Positions 43,342 to 53,372 of a stretch of 64,000 nt of DNA are shown piece by piece. The notes beneath the pieces were generated by a model. That model made no database searches. It was not told the origin of the DNA and worked only from the letters and a program-made list of their open reading frames with translations. A program made the position numbers and the translations under genes. Numbering within the stretch: position 1 is the stretch's first letter; every line of letters begins with the position of its first letter. The DNA is taken from positions 62,001 to 126,000 of the forward strand of contig WGMK01000014.1 of NCBI GenBank assembly GCA_016125095.1. The letters run 5' to 3'. Origin of the DNA: Candidatus Hydrogenedens sp. (GTDB taxonomy: Bacteria > Hydrogenedentota > Hydrogenedentia > Hydrogenedentales > JAEUWI01).

Positions 43342-43847
43342 TACTTCAGGCCTCCGCCGATGGAGTCCGGTTTTCGGAAAATCCACTCCAGCACGAAGTA
43401 TACAACAGGCGTCAACAGGGCTGTATAGAAAGCGGTGGGAATCACGACCACGGCGATGGTGTATACGGTCGAGATATCGGGGCGCTGCACATAGGACACC
43501 GCGGTATAGAGCACGCCGTGCATCACGCCCGCCGCCAGCACCAGCAGTGCGCGGATGGCCGGGTGATCGGTGATCAGGCGCGTGGACAGGCGCCCCACGG
43601 CATAGCCCACGATGACGGCGCACAGCACATGGTGCCCCAGCACTGCGCTGCTGGCGACGTCCTGATAGATACCGCCGACCACGCCCGTGAGCATCGCACG
43701 CTCTTCGCCGTCGACCAGGCCGAAATACACCACGAGCAGCAGCACGAGGTCCGGCGCGACGCCGCGCACGGTGAAGAATTCCGGCCACATGGTCTGCACG
43801 AGGGCCGTGGCGACGGCGGTGATCAGCCAGAGCACATTCCGCTTCAT
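43341..43847 (-). CDS. mreD: Rod shape-determining protein MreD
   Basis: 168 residues, mostly hydrophobic, five or six predicted membrane segments (VLWLITAVATALVQTMWPEF; LVLLLVVYFGLVDGE; GVVGGIYQDV). The size, the DG-E motif and the position after mreC identify it. It overlaps mreC by 4 nt (ATGA) and mrdA by one nt. Confidence 0.92.
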   Translation of the reverse strand: MKRNVLWLITAVATALVQTMWPEFFTVRGVAPDLVLLLVVYFGLVDGEERAMLTGVVGGIYQDVASSAVLGHHVLCAVIVGYAVGRLSTRLITDHPAIRALLVLAAGVMHGVLYTAVSYVQRPDISTVYTIAVVVIPTAFYTALLTPVVYFVLEWIFRKPDSIGGGLK

Positions 43848-44776
43848 GGGGCCAATTGCTCCTGAATCGGAATTTCGTCGCTGATATCGCGCAGCGGCGC
43901 GAGGTCCGTGCGGGCGGCCATGCGGGGCGGCCCCTCGAGGTCGTACAAGCGCGTGCCCGAGGCGACAATCACGAAGACTTCGTCGAGCTTGTAGGGGTCG
44001 ACGATGGGCTGCACTTCGGCATATTTGAGCAGCGCCTCGCCCGAGTGCACCGTGCGGACATAGCCGATAGGGTAGCCGCTGGGAAACAGGCTCTCGGGGC
44101 TGGTGACGATCAACTCGCCCGGCAGCACTTCGTTTTTCATATCGATGTACCACATGTTGCAGATCTGGCGGAAGGAGCCATCGGCGTGGATGATGCCGTC
44201 GTAAGCGCGCAGCCGGTTGCGCTCCACCATCGCGCCCACCTTGCAATCGGGGTGGTGCAGCGTGGCCACCTTCGAACTGAGGTCGTCCACGCTGAGAATG
44301 ACGCCCACCACGCCCTCCGGCGTAATGACGCCCATAAAGGGTTCCATGCCATGCAGCGAACCGCGGTCGATGGTGATGACACCCTTGAGCGATTCAATCA
44401 CGCGCGCGGGCTCGAGCCGCAGCCGGGGCTCCTGCCGGAGAAAGCCGAGGTAGCCCTGCAGGCGGCGGTTTTGCACCGAAGCTTCGCGGCGATCGGCAAT
44501 CGCCATCTTGAGCACGGCGACATCCTCCGACAGCGCCTCGTTCTCCGACACGATGGCGTCATAGGAAAACAAGGCCCCGAAGGCGCGGTTGCTGAAATCG
44601 TCGATGGCCGTGCCGGTGCGGAGGAAGGGATACGCCGTGAGGGATACCACGCGCTCGATGCCGCGGTGGATGATCGTGCTCTCGAAACCCGTGCCGAGCG
44701 AGGCGAGACAGAGTGATACCAGCAGTGCAAGGAGGAGCACCGGGCGATTCGCCTTGATGAATTGGCCCAGGGTCAC
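43844..44776 (-). CDS. mreC: Rod shape-determining protein MreC
   Basis: 310 residues: N-terminal membrane anchor (VLLLALLVSLCLASLG), a coiled-coil (NEALSEDVAVLKMAIADRRE...NRRLQGYLGF) near 80-115, then the double beta-barrel (VITIDRGSLHGMEPFMGVIT, VVGVILSVDDLSSKV). It is a periplasmic scaffold that activates PBP2/RodA. It lies 60 nt after mreB. Confidence 0.94.
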   Translation of the reverse strand: MTLGQFIKANRPVLLLALLVSLCLASLGTGFESTIIHRGIERVVSLTAYPFLRTGTAIDDFSNRAFGALFSYDAIVSENEALSEDVAVLKMAIADRREASVQNRRLQGYLGFLRQEPRLRLEPARVIESLKGVITIDRGSLHGMEPFMGVITPEGVVGVILSVDDLSSKVATLHHPDCKVGAMVERNRLRAYDGIIHADGSFRQICNMWYIDMKNEVLPGELIVTSPESLFPSGYPIGYVRTVHSGEALLKYAEVQPIVDPYKLDEVFVIVASGTRLYDLEGPPRMAARTDLAPLRDISDEIPIQEQLAP

Positions 44777-44836
44777 GCGCTACCCCGCCCTGGCCGCATG
44801 TCTAGCGCAATATATCTTCCGCGCCGCATGCCTGGC

Positions 44837-45901
<1,065 letters not shown>

Positions 45902-45985
45902 GCCGGACCCGGCACCCTTAACGATTCCGTCCCGTCAGGAGCCGGTGTGAGGGGGATTAGGAGCGGATGCGACACCGCCGCCGCG

Positions 45986-46013
45986 AGTATAGCAAATCGT
46001 TTCGCCCATGCAA
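45986..46013 (-). promoter_or_regulatory. Promoter of the mre-rod-rng operon
   Basis: Minus strand: TTGCAT (46008-46013), 16-nt spacer, TATACT (45986-45991), about 85-120 nt before mreB depending on the start. Confidence 0.6.
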
Positions 46014-46033
46014 CAGAACCGCACGCCGCTGCG

Positions 46034-46681
46034 TTATTCATGCCGCTTGCGCCGGAAGAGTTTCGCCAGCCCCCGCGCGGGCTTCAGCTGGTGGTAGCGG
46101 TCCAGCCCGATGCCGTGGGCGGCGATGGCCGCTTCCACTTCGCGCCGCACCGACTCCGGCACGCCTTCCACCCGGTGGGCGATCTTGCGCGCGGGGTTGC
46201 CGCCCCACACCTCCAGCGGGCCGACATCGCGCAGCACCACGCTGTGCGGCGTCACCACGGCACTCTCGCCAATCGTTACCCCAGGGCCGATGTAGCAGCC
46301 GCTGCCAATGAAGGAGCGCTCGCCAATGGTGACCGGCTTGGTAATCATTCGGGCGGTAGCGCGTCCGCCTTCCGAGCCGGAGAAGTCCCAGGTGGTGTCG
46401 GTAATGTGCGTATATTCCGCAATTCCAACATAATTCTCAACTCGAACCAGCTCGCGGGCCTCAATCAACACGCCCCAGCTGGTGCCGCAGCGATCGCCGA
46501 AGATGATCTTCCCGTCGCCATAGGCGCGGAAGGTGGGGTTATTGCGGAAATGGGTATAGTCGCCCAACTCCAGGTGGCCGGCCACGGTGTAATAGGGGAT
46601 GGCGAGGTTGGGTCGGCGGCCGTGCCAGGCGAGTTTGCGGGTGTGGCGCCACAGATGCCACTTGCGTTCGAAGCTGTTCAT
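46034..46681 (-). CDS. Left-handed beta-helix (hexapeptide) acyltransferase
   Basis: 215 residues. Hexapeptide coils are visible (LELGDYTHFRNNPTF, KPVTIGERSFIGSGCYIGPGVTIGESAVVTPHSVV) followed by the usual GGNPARKIAHR exit loop. These trimeric enzymes O- or N-acylate sugars from acetyl-CoA. ATG 46681 has GGAGG four nt upstream. It could modify the glycans made by the nearby glycosyltransferases; that link is inference. Confidence 0.85.
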   Translation of the reverse strand: MNSFERKWHLWRHTRKLAWHGRRPNLAIPYYTVAGHLELGDYTHFRNNPTFRAYGDGKIIFGDRCGTSWGVLIEARELVRVENYVGIAEYTHITDTTWDFSGSEGGRATARMITKPVTIGERSFIGSGCYIGPGVTIGESAVVTPHSVVLRDVGPLEVWGGNPARKIAHRVEGVPESVRREVEAAIAAHGIGLDRYHQLKPARGLAKLFRRKRHE

Positions 46682-46854
46682 GCGTCCTCCAGCGCCGGGA
46701 AGTGTAGACATGCGGCCGGGCGCGCGCAAGCCGCAGACGGCCGCGCCGGGTTCCACCCCCATTCCAACCGGTTTACGCGCTGGAACATCATATTGTGTAC
46801 AATAGCCCGGTTTGCCAAACCGCAGCGCCCCATGAGGGCAGAGGGCCACGTTCC

Positions 46855-48978
46855 ATGCAGTTTCGAATTCTCGCCGTCTTGTTGTTGTTGGCCGGCGTGC
46901 TCGGTGCCGCCACACCGCTTTCCGCGCAGGAAATCGGGCGCGATGCGCCTTGGGCGCTGCGCGTTCACTACTCGTTTCCGCAGCCCGGCATGACCCTCGA
47001 CTACGAAGAGAAGACCTCGCGCTGGCGCGTGCGGACCGACGCCCGGGAAATCGCCGACGAGGTGTATTTCTCCATTGAATTCGCCGAGGGCGCGCCGTGG
47101 ACCTACAACGACCTCGAAGATGCGGTTACCGTGCGCGAGCGCTATACCGACGAGGTCATCGGCAAGGCCGCCCGCTACACCACGACTTATCCGCCGAAAG
47201 ACGGCATCGTGGTCCAGTATGTCGTCACCGTGTACAACGACCGTCCGATCACCACCGCGCAGCTGCAGATTACGAACAGCCGCGAGACGCCGGTATTTGT
47301 GAAGGCGCTCGACCCCTGGATTACCGGCCCGAAGGGCGTGACGAACCTGAGCCCGGATGCATCGGTGCGCGAGCGCCGCTTCGAATGGCGCGGCGGATAT
47401 CCGGTGTTCAGCCGCGATGGCGACCCCGTCATGACGGTGTTCCGCGAACCCTCGGCCGACGCGATTCTGGCGCTGGGTTTCCTGCCGGACGGACAGGCCA
47501 CCTCGGGCACCGACTTCGAGCAGCGCGAGGGCGCCTGGTTCGGGCGCGCTTACAGCCATTTCGAACCGCCGCTGCGCGTCATGCCGGGCGCGACACTTTC
47601 CTCCGACCGCCTCGCCATCTGCCATGGCGTGCCACAACCGGCCGAGCTGGACCTGTACTTCGCGTGGGTGTCCACGCAGATCAGCCCCGTAAACGACAAC
47701 CGCCAGGGTCCCAAGGCCTGGATTACCGTGCCTGAAGAAGAAGGCCTGAGCGATCTTGTCTCGGGCGCGCAGGCTTGGAAGCCGCATGGCATCGGCTACG
47801 CGCTCGTGCCCGGCAACTGGGAAAGCCGCCCGGGCTCGATGAGCGGCGCCGCGCCGCGCTATCCCCGCAGCATGAAGAGCGCCGCCGACAGTATCGAGCA
47901 GGCAGGCGTGACGGCGGGCATCACCATCGACCCGCTTTCGATCGACAGCGGTCCGGGCGCGGCCACGCTGCAATCGACCGACGGTCAGCAGTGGCTGAAC
48001 CCCGCATCCCCCGAGGCCGAGAGCTTCGCCCAGCGCCGCTATGCCGACCTCGCCGACTGGGGTTTCGACTTCGTGGTCGTCGAGCCGTCGCAGATTCCCG
48101 ACGATGTGTTGATGCAGTTCGGACTCACCCGTGCGCGCGCCGAAGCGCTGGCGCTGAAGCTCATCGCGGCCGCCGTCGGCCCGAAGAGTTCCGTGTACCC
48201 CGCGTCGGAAGGCGCGGTGCGCGCCGTGCGCGCCGACTGGCTCGAGGCCGCCAGCGCCATCGGCCGGCTTGCAGACTACAACTACGGCATCGGGCCGGTC
48301 CGCCTCGACCTCGATGGCCTTGGCGCCCTGCAGGAAGAGACCGCGCAGGCCATGCGCCTGTGGCGCGGTCCGATTGAATTGATCGGCCGCCCGTCGAACG
48401 ATGGCGCCCGCTCGCTCGAGCGTGTACTCCGCGCGCCGCGATTTGCCGCGAATCCGGTGGACCTCTATTCGCCGGAAACGCTGGTGTGGCAACTGGACCA
48501 GAAGGACGACAAGGGCGTCGCGCAGGCGGCCTCGCTGCTGGCCTTCAGCGGCGCGCCCGTGTGGGACTCGAGCGATGTCTACATCGGCCGCGGACGCGAT
48601 CTGCGCTTGTGGGATACGCAGCGCGGCCAGTTTGTCGATGGCAGCGGCCCCGTGCCCGCGGGCGAAGGGCTCCGCCTCTTCGGCGCTTCCGACGTGGTCG
48701 ACCGGCCGTGGTTTATTGCGGCCTCCGACGACAGCTTTCAAAGCCTACCGTCGGTGAAGTCGCTTCAGTGGGACGGGGCATCGAACGTGCTGCGCGGTAC
48801 GCTGGGCGAAGGCGTCACAGGAGACACGGCGGTGCGCATTCACGTGCCGCAGGGCTGGAAGCTCGATTCCGCCAAGGCGGGCGGCAAGAACGTGCGCGGA
48901 AGCGAAGAGAACGGCGAACAGTTGAGCGTCGGGCTCGGCGGTGCCTCGAGCTTCGAGCTCAAGTTCAAACGGCAATAG
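46855..48978 (+). CDS. Large secreted alpha-galactosidase-like (GH36/GH27-like) protein
   Basis: 707 residues with a signal peptide (QFRILAVLLLLAGVLGAATPLSA). The order resembles clan GH-D: an N-terminal beta-sandwich (about 25-270), a central barrel-like region with KSAADSIEQAGVTAGITIDPLS, LADWGFDFVVVEPS and ADYNYGIGPVRLDLDGLG, and a C-terminal beta domain (VLRGTLGEGVTGDTAVRIHVPQGWK). I could not place both catalytic Asp residues with certainty. Exported; could act on galactosides or be a diverged binding protein. Confidence 0.6.
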   Translation: MQFRILAVLLLLAGVLGAATPLSAQEIGRDAPWALRVHYSFPQPGMTLDYEEKTSRWRVRTDAREIADEVYFSIEFAEGAPWTYNDLEDAVTVRERYTDEVIGKAARYTTTYPPKDGIVVQYVVTVYNDRPITTAQLQITNSRETPVFVKALDPWITGPKGVTNLSPDASVRERRFEWRGGYPVFSRDGDPVMTVFREPSADAILALGFLPDGQATSGTDFEQREGAWFGRAYSHFEPPLRVMPGATLSSDRLAICHGVPQPAELDLYFAWVSTQISPVNDNRQGPKAWITVPEEEGLSDLVSGAQAWKPHGIGYALVPGNWESRPGSMSGAAPRYPRSMKSAADSIEQAGVTAGITIDPLSIDSGPGAATLQSTDGQQWLNPASPEAESFAQRRYADLADWGFDFVVVEPSQIPDDVLMQFGLTRARAEALALKLIAAAVGPKSSVYPASEGAVRAVRADWLEAASAIGRLADYNYGIGPVRLDLDGLGALQEETAQAMRLWRGPIELIGRPSNDGARSLERVLRAPRFAANPVDLYSPETLVWQLDQKDDKGVAQAASLLAFSGAPVWDSSDVYIGRGRDLRLWDTQRGQFVDGSGPVPAGEGLRLFGASDVVDRPWFIAASDDSFQSLPSVKSLQWDGASNVLRGTLGEGVTGDTAVRIHVPQGWKLDSAKAGGKNVRGSEENGEQLSVGLGGASSFELKFKRQ

Positions 48979-49008
48979 TCCCGGCGCGGGCCGGGTCCGG
49001 AGAGCACT

Positions 49009-50682
49009 GTGCTGCAGACGAAGCTGGGCAAACAGACGGTCAACGCCGTGCGTCTGGCGGAGGTACTACAGGTCTTCGCGCGGCACGGCTTCGCCGATCT
49101 GCTGCAGCGGGCGGGCTTTCACGATGGCCTGCCCGCGCGGCTGCTGCGCGGCCTGAACCTGATGGAAGCGCCCGAAGGCACGCCCGCCACCGTGGGTGAG
49201 CGCCTCTGCCGCGCACTGACCGATTTGGGACCCACGTTCATCAAGTTCGGGCAGGTGCTCAGTACACGACCCGACCTCATCGGGCCGAAGCTGGCCGACG
49301 AACTGAGCACGCTGCAGGACGACGTCAAGCCGCTGCCCTTCACGGAAATGCGCAAGATCATCGAGGCGGAGCTGGGCGCGCCGCTGCGCCAACTGTACAC
49401 CCATTTTGACGAGGAGCCCATCGCCTCCGCCTCGCTCAGTCAGGTGTATCGCGCGACACTGGAAACCGGCGACGCCGTAGCCGTGAAGGTGTGCCGCCCC
49501 GATGGCGAACGGATCATCGAATCCGACCTCAGCCTCATGCGCCAGCTGGCGGTGTGGGTGGCCGATCACCTCGAGGAATCGCGCATCGTCGATCCGCCCG
49601 GCGTGGTGGACGAGTTCGCGCGCTCGATCCGGCGCGAGCTCGACTTCGACATCGAGGCGCAGGTCATCGAGCAATTCCGCAAGAACTTCGAGGACGTCGA
49701 CTTCGTGGCAGTGCCGGCGGTCTATCACGATCGTTCGAGCCGCCATGTGATGACGATGGAATGGATCGACGGCATCCGGGTCGATCGCTTCGAGGATTAC
49801 GAGGCGCGCGGTTCCGAGCGCTCGGTGGTGGCAGAGAACGGCTGCGAGGCGCTGTGCATGATGGTGTTCGAGCATCATCTCTTCCATGCCGACCCGCACC
49901 CCGGCAACATGTTTCTGACCTACGACAACCAGCTCGCCTTCCTCGACCTGGGCATGGCGGGGCATCTCGAGCGCGCCGATGTGGCGGCCATCGCCGATTT
50001 GTTTCTCGCCATCTTCCATCAGGATGCGGCCGAGTGCGTCGAGGCGGTGCTCACGCTGGCGCAGAGCGGCGAAGTGGAAGACCGCGAGGGCATGGAGCAC
50101 GAGATAGCGGACTTCATCGCCTTCGAGGCGGAGCGCATCATCCGCAGCGGCGAGGTGTCCAAAGGGCTCGAACGCGCCGTGCAGATTCTGCACCGGCACC
50201 ACCTGCGCCTTGCGCCCCGCTTCTCGCTACTGCTCAAGGCGCTCGCCACCATCGAAATCGTCGGGCGCAAGCTCTATCCGGAACTCGACTTCGTCCCGAT
50301 TCTCGAGCCCTACGTGCGCAAGCTGATCGCCGAGCGCTACCACCCTTCGCACCTCATGCGCGACGCGCAGCACAGCGCATCGACGTTGCTCAAGCTGAGC
50401 CGCCAGGTGCCGGTCGATGCGTCGAGCGCGCTACAGCAATTGCGCAAGGGACAGCTCACCTTCCGCGTGCGGCACGAGCAGCTCAATCATCTCGCGAACA
50501 CCATGGACCGCACGAGCAACCGCAACGCGCTCGCCATGATCGTCGCGGCGCTCATCGTGGGGTCCAGCCTCATCATCACGGCGGAATCCTCGCTGCGCGC
50601 GCTCGGCTTCGTCGGTTTCGTCACGGCAGGCCTGCTCGGCGTCTGGCTGATCATTTCGATCATGCTGTCCCGAAAGTATTAG
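49009..50682 (+). CDS. ABC1/AarF/UbiB-family atypical kinase
   Basis: 557 residues from GTG 49009 (GGAGAG upstream). Family motifs: KxGQ within FIKFGQVLSTRPDLIG (Lys79), the A-rich loop IASASLSQVYRA, AVKVCRP, and the metal-binding DPHPGN at 295. Two C-terminal membrane segments (AMIVAALIVGSSLIITA; FVTAGLLGVWLIISIML) anchor it. UbiB-type proteins act in isoprenoid-quinone/lipid handling. Its position 9 nt before ispE, an isoprenoid-precursor gene, fits that role. Confidence 0.92.
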   Translation: MLQTKLGKQTVNAVRLAEVLQVFARHGFADLLQRAGFHDGLPARLLRGLNLMEAPEGTPATVGERLCRALTDLGPTFIKFGQVLSTRPDLIGPKLADELSTLQDDVKPLPFTEMRKIIEAELGAPLRQLYTHFDEEPIASASLSQVYRATLETGDAVAVKVCRPDGERIIESDLSLMRQLAVWVADHLEESRIVDPPGVVDEFARSIRRELDFDIEAQVIEQFRKNFEDVDFVAVPAVYHDRSSRHVMTMEWIDGIRVDRFEDYEARGSERSVVAENGCEALCMMVFEHHLFHADPHPGNMFLTYDNQLAFLDLGMAGHLERADVAAIADLFLAIFHQDAAECVEAVLTLAQSGEVEDREGMEHEIADFIAFEAERIIRSGEVSKGLERAVQILHRHHLRLAPRFSLLLKALATIEIVGRKLYPELDFVPILEPYVRKLIAERYHPSHLMRDAQHSASTLLKLSRQVPVDASSALQQLRKGQLTFRVRHEQLNHLANTMDRTSNRNALAMIVAALIVGSSLIITAESSLRALGFVGFVTAGLLGVWLIISIMLSRKY

Positions 50683-50691
50683 GCTGCCCCC

Positions 50692-51585
50692 GTGCGGGAA
50701 GAAGCCATCACATACCGGGCCCACGGCAAGGTCAACCTGTATCTCGACGTGTTGAACCGCCGCTACGATGGATTCACCAACATCGAGACCATCTTCCAGT
50801 CGGTCGGCCTGGCCGACGATCTGACGTTTACGCCAGGCGGCGATGCGGTTACGCTCACCTGCTCGCACGCCGGGGTGCCGCTCGACGACACGAATCTGGT
50901 GGCACGCGCCGCGGCACTGCTTCGGCCGAGGGCCTCCGCTCCGTCCGGTTGTGCGGTCCATATCGAAAAGCGACTGCCCGTCGCAGGCGGCATGGCGGGC
51001 GGTTCGGCCGATTGCGCCGCCGCGCTCGTCGCTTTCAATGAACTCTGGCAATGCGGTCTGGACGACGCGGGTCTAATTGCGGCGGCCTTGGAACTCGGCA
51101 GCGACATTCCCTTCTGCCTGCGCGGCGGCACGCTGGCGGCCACCGGTCGCGGCGAGATTTTTCATCCGCTCCGGCCCCTGCCCGAAACCTGGCTGGTGCT
51201 GCTCCTGCCGGGCATCCCGATCAGCGCGGGCAGCCTCTACAACCACCCGCAGCTCGAGCGTTCGCTCGAGACGCCGGTGGAGGGATTCACCCCCGCGTTT
51301 CTCTACGCCATTGAGGCCTGCGAGCGCGGGGCGCTGGACCGACTCGTGTTCAACCGCATGGAGCTGCCCGCCTTTATCGATCATCCCGGGCTCGTGCACT
51401 GGAAGGAACAGTTGCTCGAGTCAGGCTGCACGGCGGCCGCCATGAGCGGCAGCGGCTCGACGCTCTTCGGCGTGTGCGCCGGCCGCGAGCAGGCGGAGGC
51501 CATCGCCGCGAGCGGATTCGAATGCGCCGCGCTGGCCGTGCCCACCGTGCAGGCCGGCGTGCAGCGATTGGACCCCGCACCGTGA
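50692..51585 (+). CDS. ispE: 4-diphosphocytidyl-2-C-methyl-D-erythritol kinase
   Basis: 297 residues. GHMP-kinase motifs: substrate Lys13 in AHGKVNLYLDV, the ATP loop PVAGGMAGGSADCAAA (96-111) with catalytic Asp107, and the C-terminal AAMSGSGSTLFGV. It phosphorylates CDP-methylerythritol in the MEP pathway. The GTG start 50692 lacks an obvious ribosome site and may rely on coupling from the kinase gene upstream. Its stop overlaps the next start (GTGA). Confidence 0.94.
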   Translation: MREEAITYRAHGKVNLYLDVLNRRYDGFTNIETIFQSVGLADDLTFTPGGDAVTLTCSHAGVPLDDTNLVARAAALLRPRASAPSGCAVHIEKRLPVAGGMAGGSADCAAALVAFNELWQCGLDDAGLIAAALELGSDIPFCLRGGTLAATGRGEIFHPLRPLPETWLVLLLPGIPISAGSLYNHPQLERSLETPVEGFTPAFLYAIEACERGALDRLVFNRMELPAFIDHPGLVHWKEQLLESGCTAAAMSGSGSTLFGVCAGREQAEAIAASGFECAALAVPTVQAGVQRLDPAP

Positions 51586-53372
51586 GCGGCGCCGCGCCGC
51601 AGTACGAAATGATTGCCGCGTTCCGCCATGCCTTCGGGCAGCTCTTCGACGCCATGCAGTCGCACCCTGTCTTCGCGGGCGAGATGTTCACGGGCACCGA
51701 GGCCTGGCTGCCCCTGATGGACTACAAGCTCGCGGCGGAACCCTCTGCGCCCGAATGCCTGGTCATCGCCATCGCGGGCGGCACCAACACCGGCAAGTCG
51801 ACAGTGTTCAACCTGATGCTCGGGGGCAAGTACAGCGCCGTTCGTAGCACTGCCGCGGCCACGTGCCGGCCCCTGGCGGTCATGCCGCCCGAGCTGGCCT
51901 CTGTATGCCTCGATGGACGCCTGCTGCCGGGCTTCCTGCCCAAGGCGGCGAACGAGGCCGAGGATACGCTCGACCGCGGCCTGCACCCGGAGACGCTGCT
52001 CGTGGCCGATGCCCCGGGGCTGCCAGACGGCATGGTCATCATGGACACGCCCGACGTCGATTCCATCGACCAGAAGAACTGGGAAATTGCCAACCGCCTG
52101 CGCGCGGCGAGCGACGTGATCATCGCGGTGCTCACGGCAGAGAAGTACCAGGACGAAAAGGTCATCCAGTTTTTCCGCGAGGCGCAGGCCCTGGGCCGCG
52201 TGATTCTGCCGGTGATGAACAAGGCCGACGGCGCCAACGGGCACGAAGTAGCGCGTGCGCAGCTGGAGGAATTCGTCAAGGCCGCACGCCTGCACCATCC
52301 GCCGTGCTTCTTGGTAAATCACGATTTCTCGCTTGCCGGGAATTACGATCCCGCACGCGTCATGGCGCTCGACGGCAACGGCTCGCTGCGCGATTACCTG
52401 CTCGAACTCGACGCCACCGAGACGCGCGCGGCCGTACGTGAAGCCACGCTCCGGCGTCTCGTGTTCTATGCGGAGGATTTTGTCGAGCGCTGCGAGGAGC
52501 AGGCCGAGCGCGTGAGCCGGCTGAAAGAAGAATTCGACGAGCGCGCCGACCGCATGGCCCGCCGCTACGAACCCCTGCCCGGCGCGGCGGTGGGCGGGCT
52601 CTTCCACGAGTTCGTGCAGTCCAAGCGCGGCCGGCTCGATCGCGCCATCGGCGATGCCAGCCGCATCGTGTCGCAGGGCGCCGTCGTCGTCGGCCGCACC
52701 CTCTCGCGCATTGTTGTATCACGCGCCACGCTGGAATCCGCCGCGCGCGACAACACCGAGGCGAAGCTGCAGGAATCGCACCGGCGGCAGGTGGAGCGCC
52801 TTTCGCAGGAACTGGCCGCCGGGTATTTCGATACGGCCCGCAATCTCGACCCTGCGGTGTCGGGCATGGTGGTGGCGGGGCTGGACCGGCTCGACACGGA
52901 GGCCGCCGCCAAGTGCGTGAGCACGGCGACCGTGAAGGCGACCGGCGTATCCGACGACTTCCGCCACCATGCCGAGCGCCTGCTCGAGCGCTGGTGGGAC
53001 GACCACCGCGGACGCCGCATGGTTATCGAGGCGCTCGACAAGATTCTGCTGGTCGCTCCGGCGGGCATCGCGGGCGTGCTGTCCGTACACACTGCGGGCG
53101 TCGGTCTGCCCGAGGCCATGATTGTCGCCGGGCCCTTCATGGAGCAGTTTGCCGCGCGCGTGATGGAGTACCAGTTCGGCGACGCCATGTTCGATTTCAT
53201 TTCCCCCTGGCGCAAAGAGCAGCAGGAGGCCCTCGCGCGCGCGCTGCGCGAGCACATCGCCCATCCCGCGCTCGACGAAGTGCTCCAGGTGCTCGATACC
53301 CTCGAGGCCGGTCCGCTGGCCGAACTCAGGAGAACACTGAATCAGTGCCGTCAAGTCTCCGTGAAGCCATAG
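51582..53372 (+). CDS. Dynamin-like GTPase A of a coupled pair
   Basis: 596 residues from GTG 51582, overlapping ispE by 4 nt. GTP-binding motifs: P-loop GGTNTGKS (66-73), a DTPD G3 motif at 155 (instead of DxxG) and NKAD at 213. A coiled-coil follows (RCEEQAERVSRLKEEFDERADRM), then long helices with a hydrophobic stretch near 505-530 (AGIAGVLSVHTAGVGLPEAMIVA). This resembles bacterial dynamin-like or EngA-unrelated membrane GTPases. I do not recognise a named subfamily. It overlaps its partner gene by 28 nt. Confidence 0.78.
   Translation: MSGAAPQYEMIAAFRHAFGQLFDAMQSHPVFAGEMFTGTEAWLPLMDYKLAAEPSAPECLVIAIAGGTNTGKSTVFNLMLGGKYSAVRSTAAATCRPLAVMPPELASVCLDGRLLPGFLPKAANEAEDTLDRGLHPETLLVADAPGLPDGMVIMDTPDVDSIDQKNWEIANRLRAASDVIIAVLTAEKYQDEKVIQFFREAQALGRVILPVMNKADGANGHEVARAQLEEFVKAARLHHPPCFLVNHDFSLAGNYDPARVMALDGNGSLRDYLLELDATETRAAVREATLRRLVFYAEDFVERCEEQAERVSRLKEEFDERADRMARRYEPLPGAAVGGLFHEFVQSKRGRLDRAIGDASRIVSQGAVVVGRTLSRIVVSRATLESAARDNTEAKLQESHRRQVERLSQELAAGYFDTARNLDPAVSGMVVAGLDRLDTEAAAKCVSTATVKATGVSDDFRHHAERLLERWWDDHRGRRMVIEALDKILLVAPAGIAGVLSVHTAGVGLPEAMIVAGPFMEQFAARVMEYQFGDAMFDFISPWRKEQQEALARALREHIAHPALDEVLQVLDTLEAGPLAELRRTLNQCRQVSVKP

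Noticed and set aside
41371..43428. 685-residue plus-strand open frame opposite PBP2
   Set aside because: Antisense shadow of a well-supported mrdA gene.
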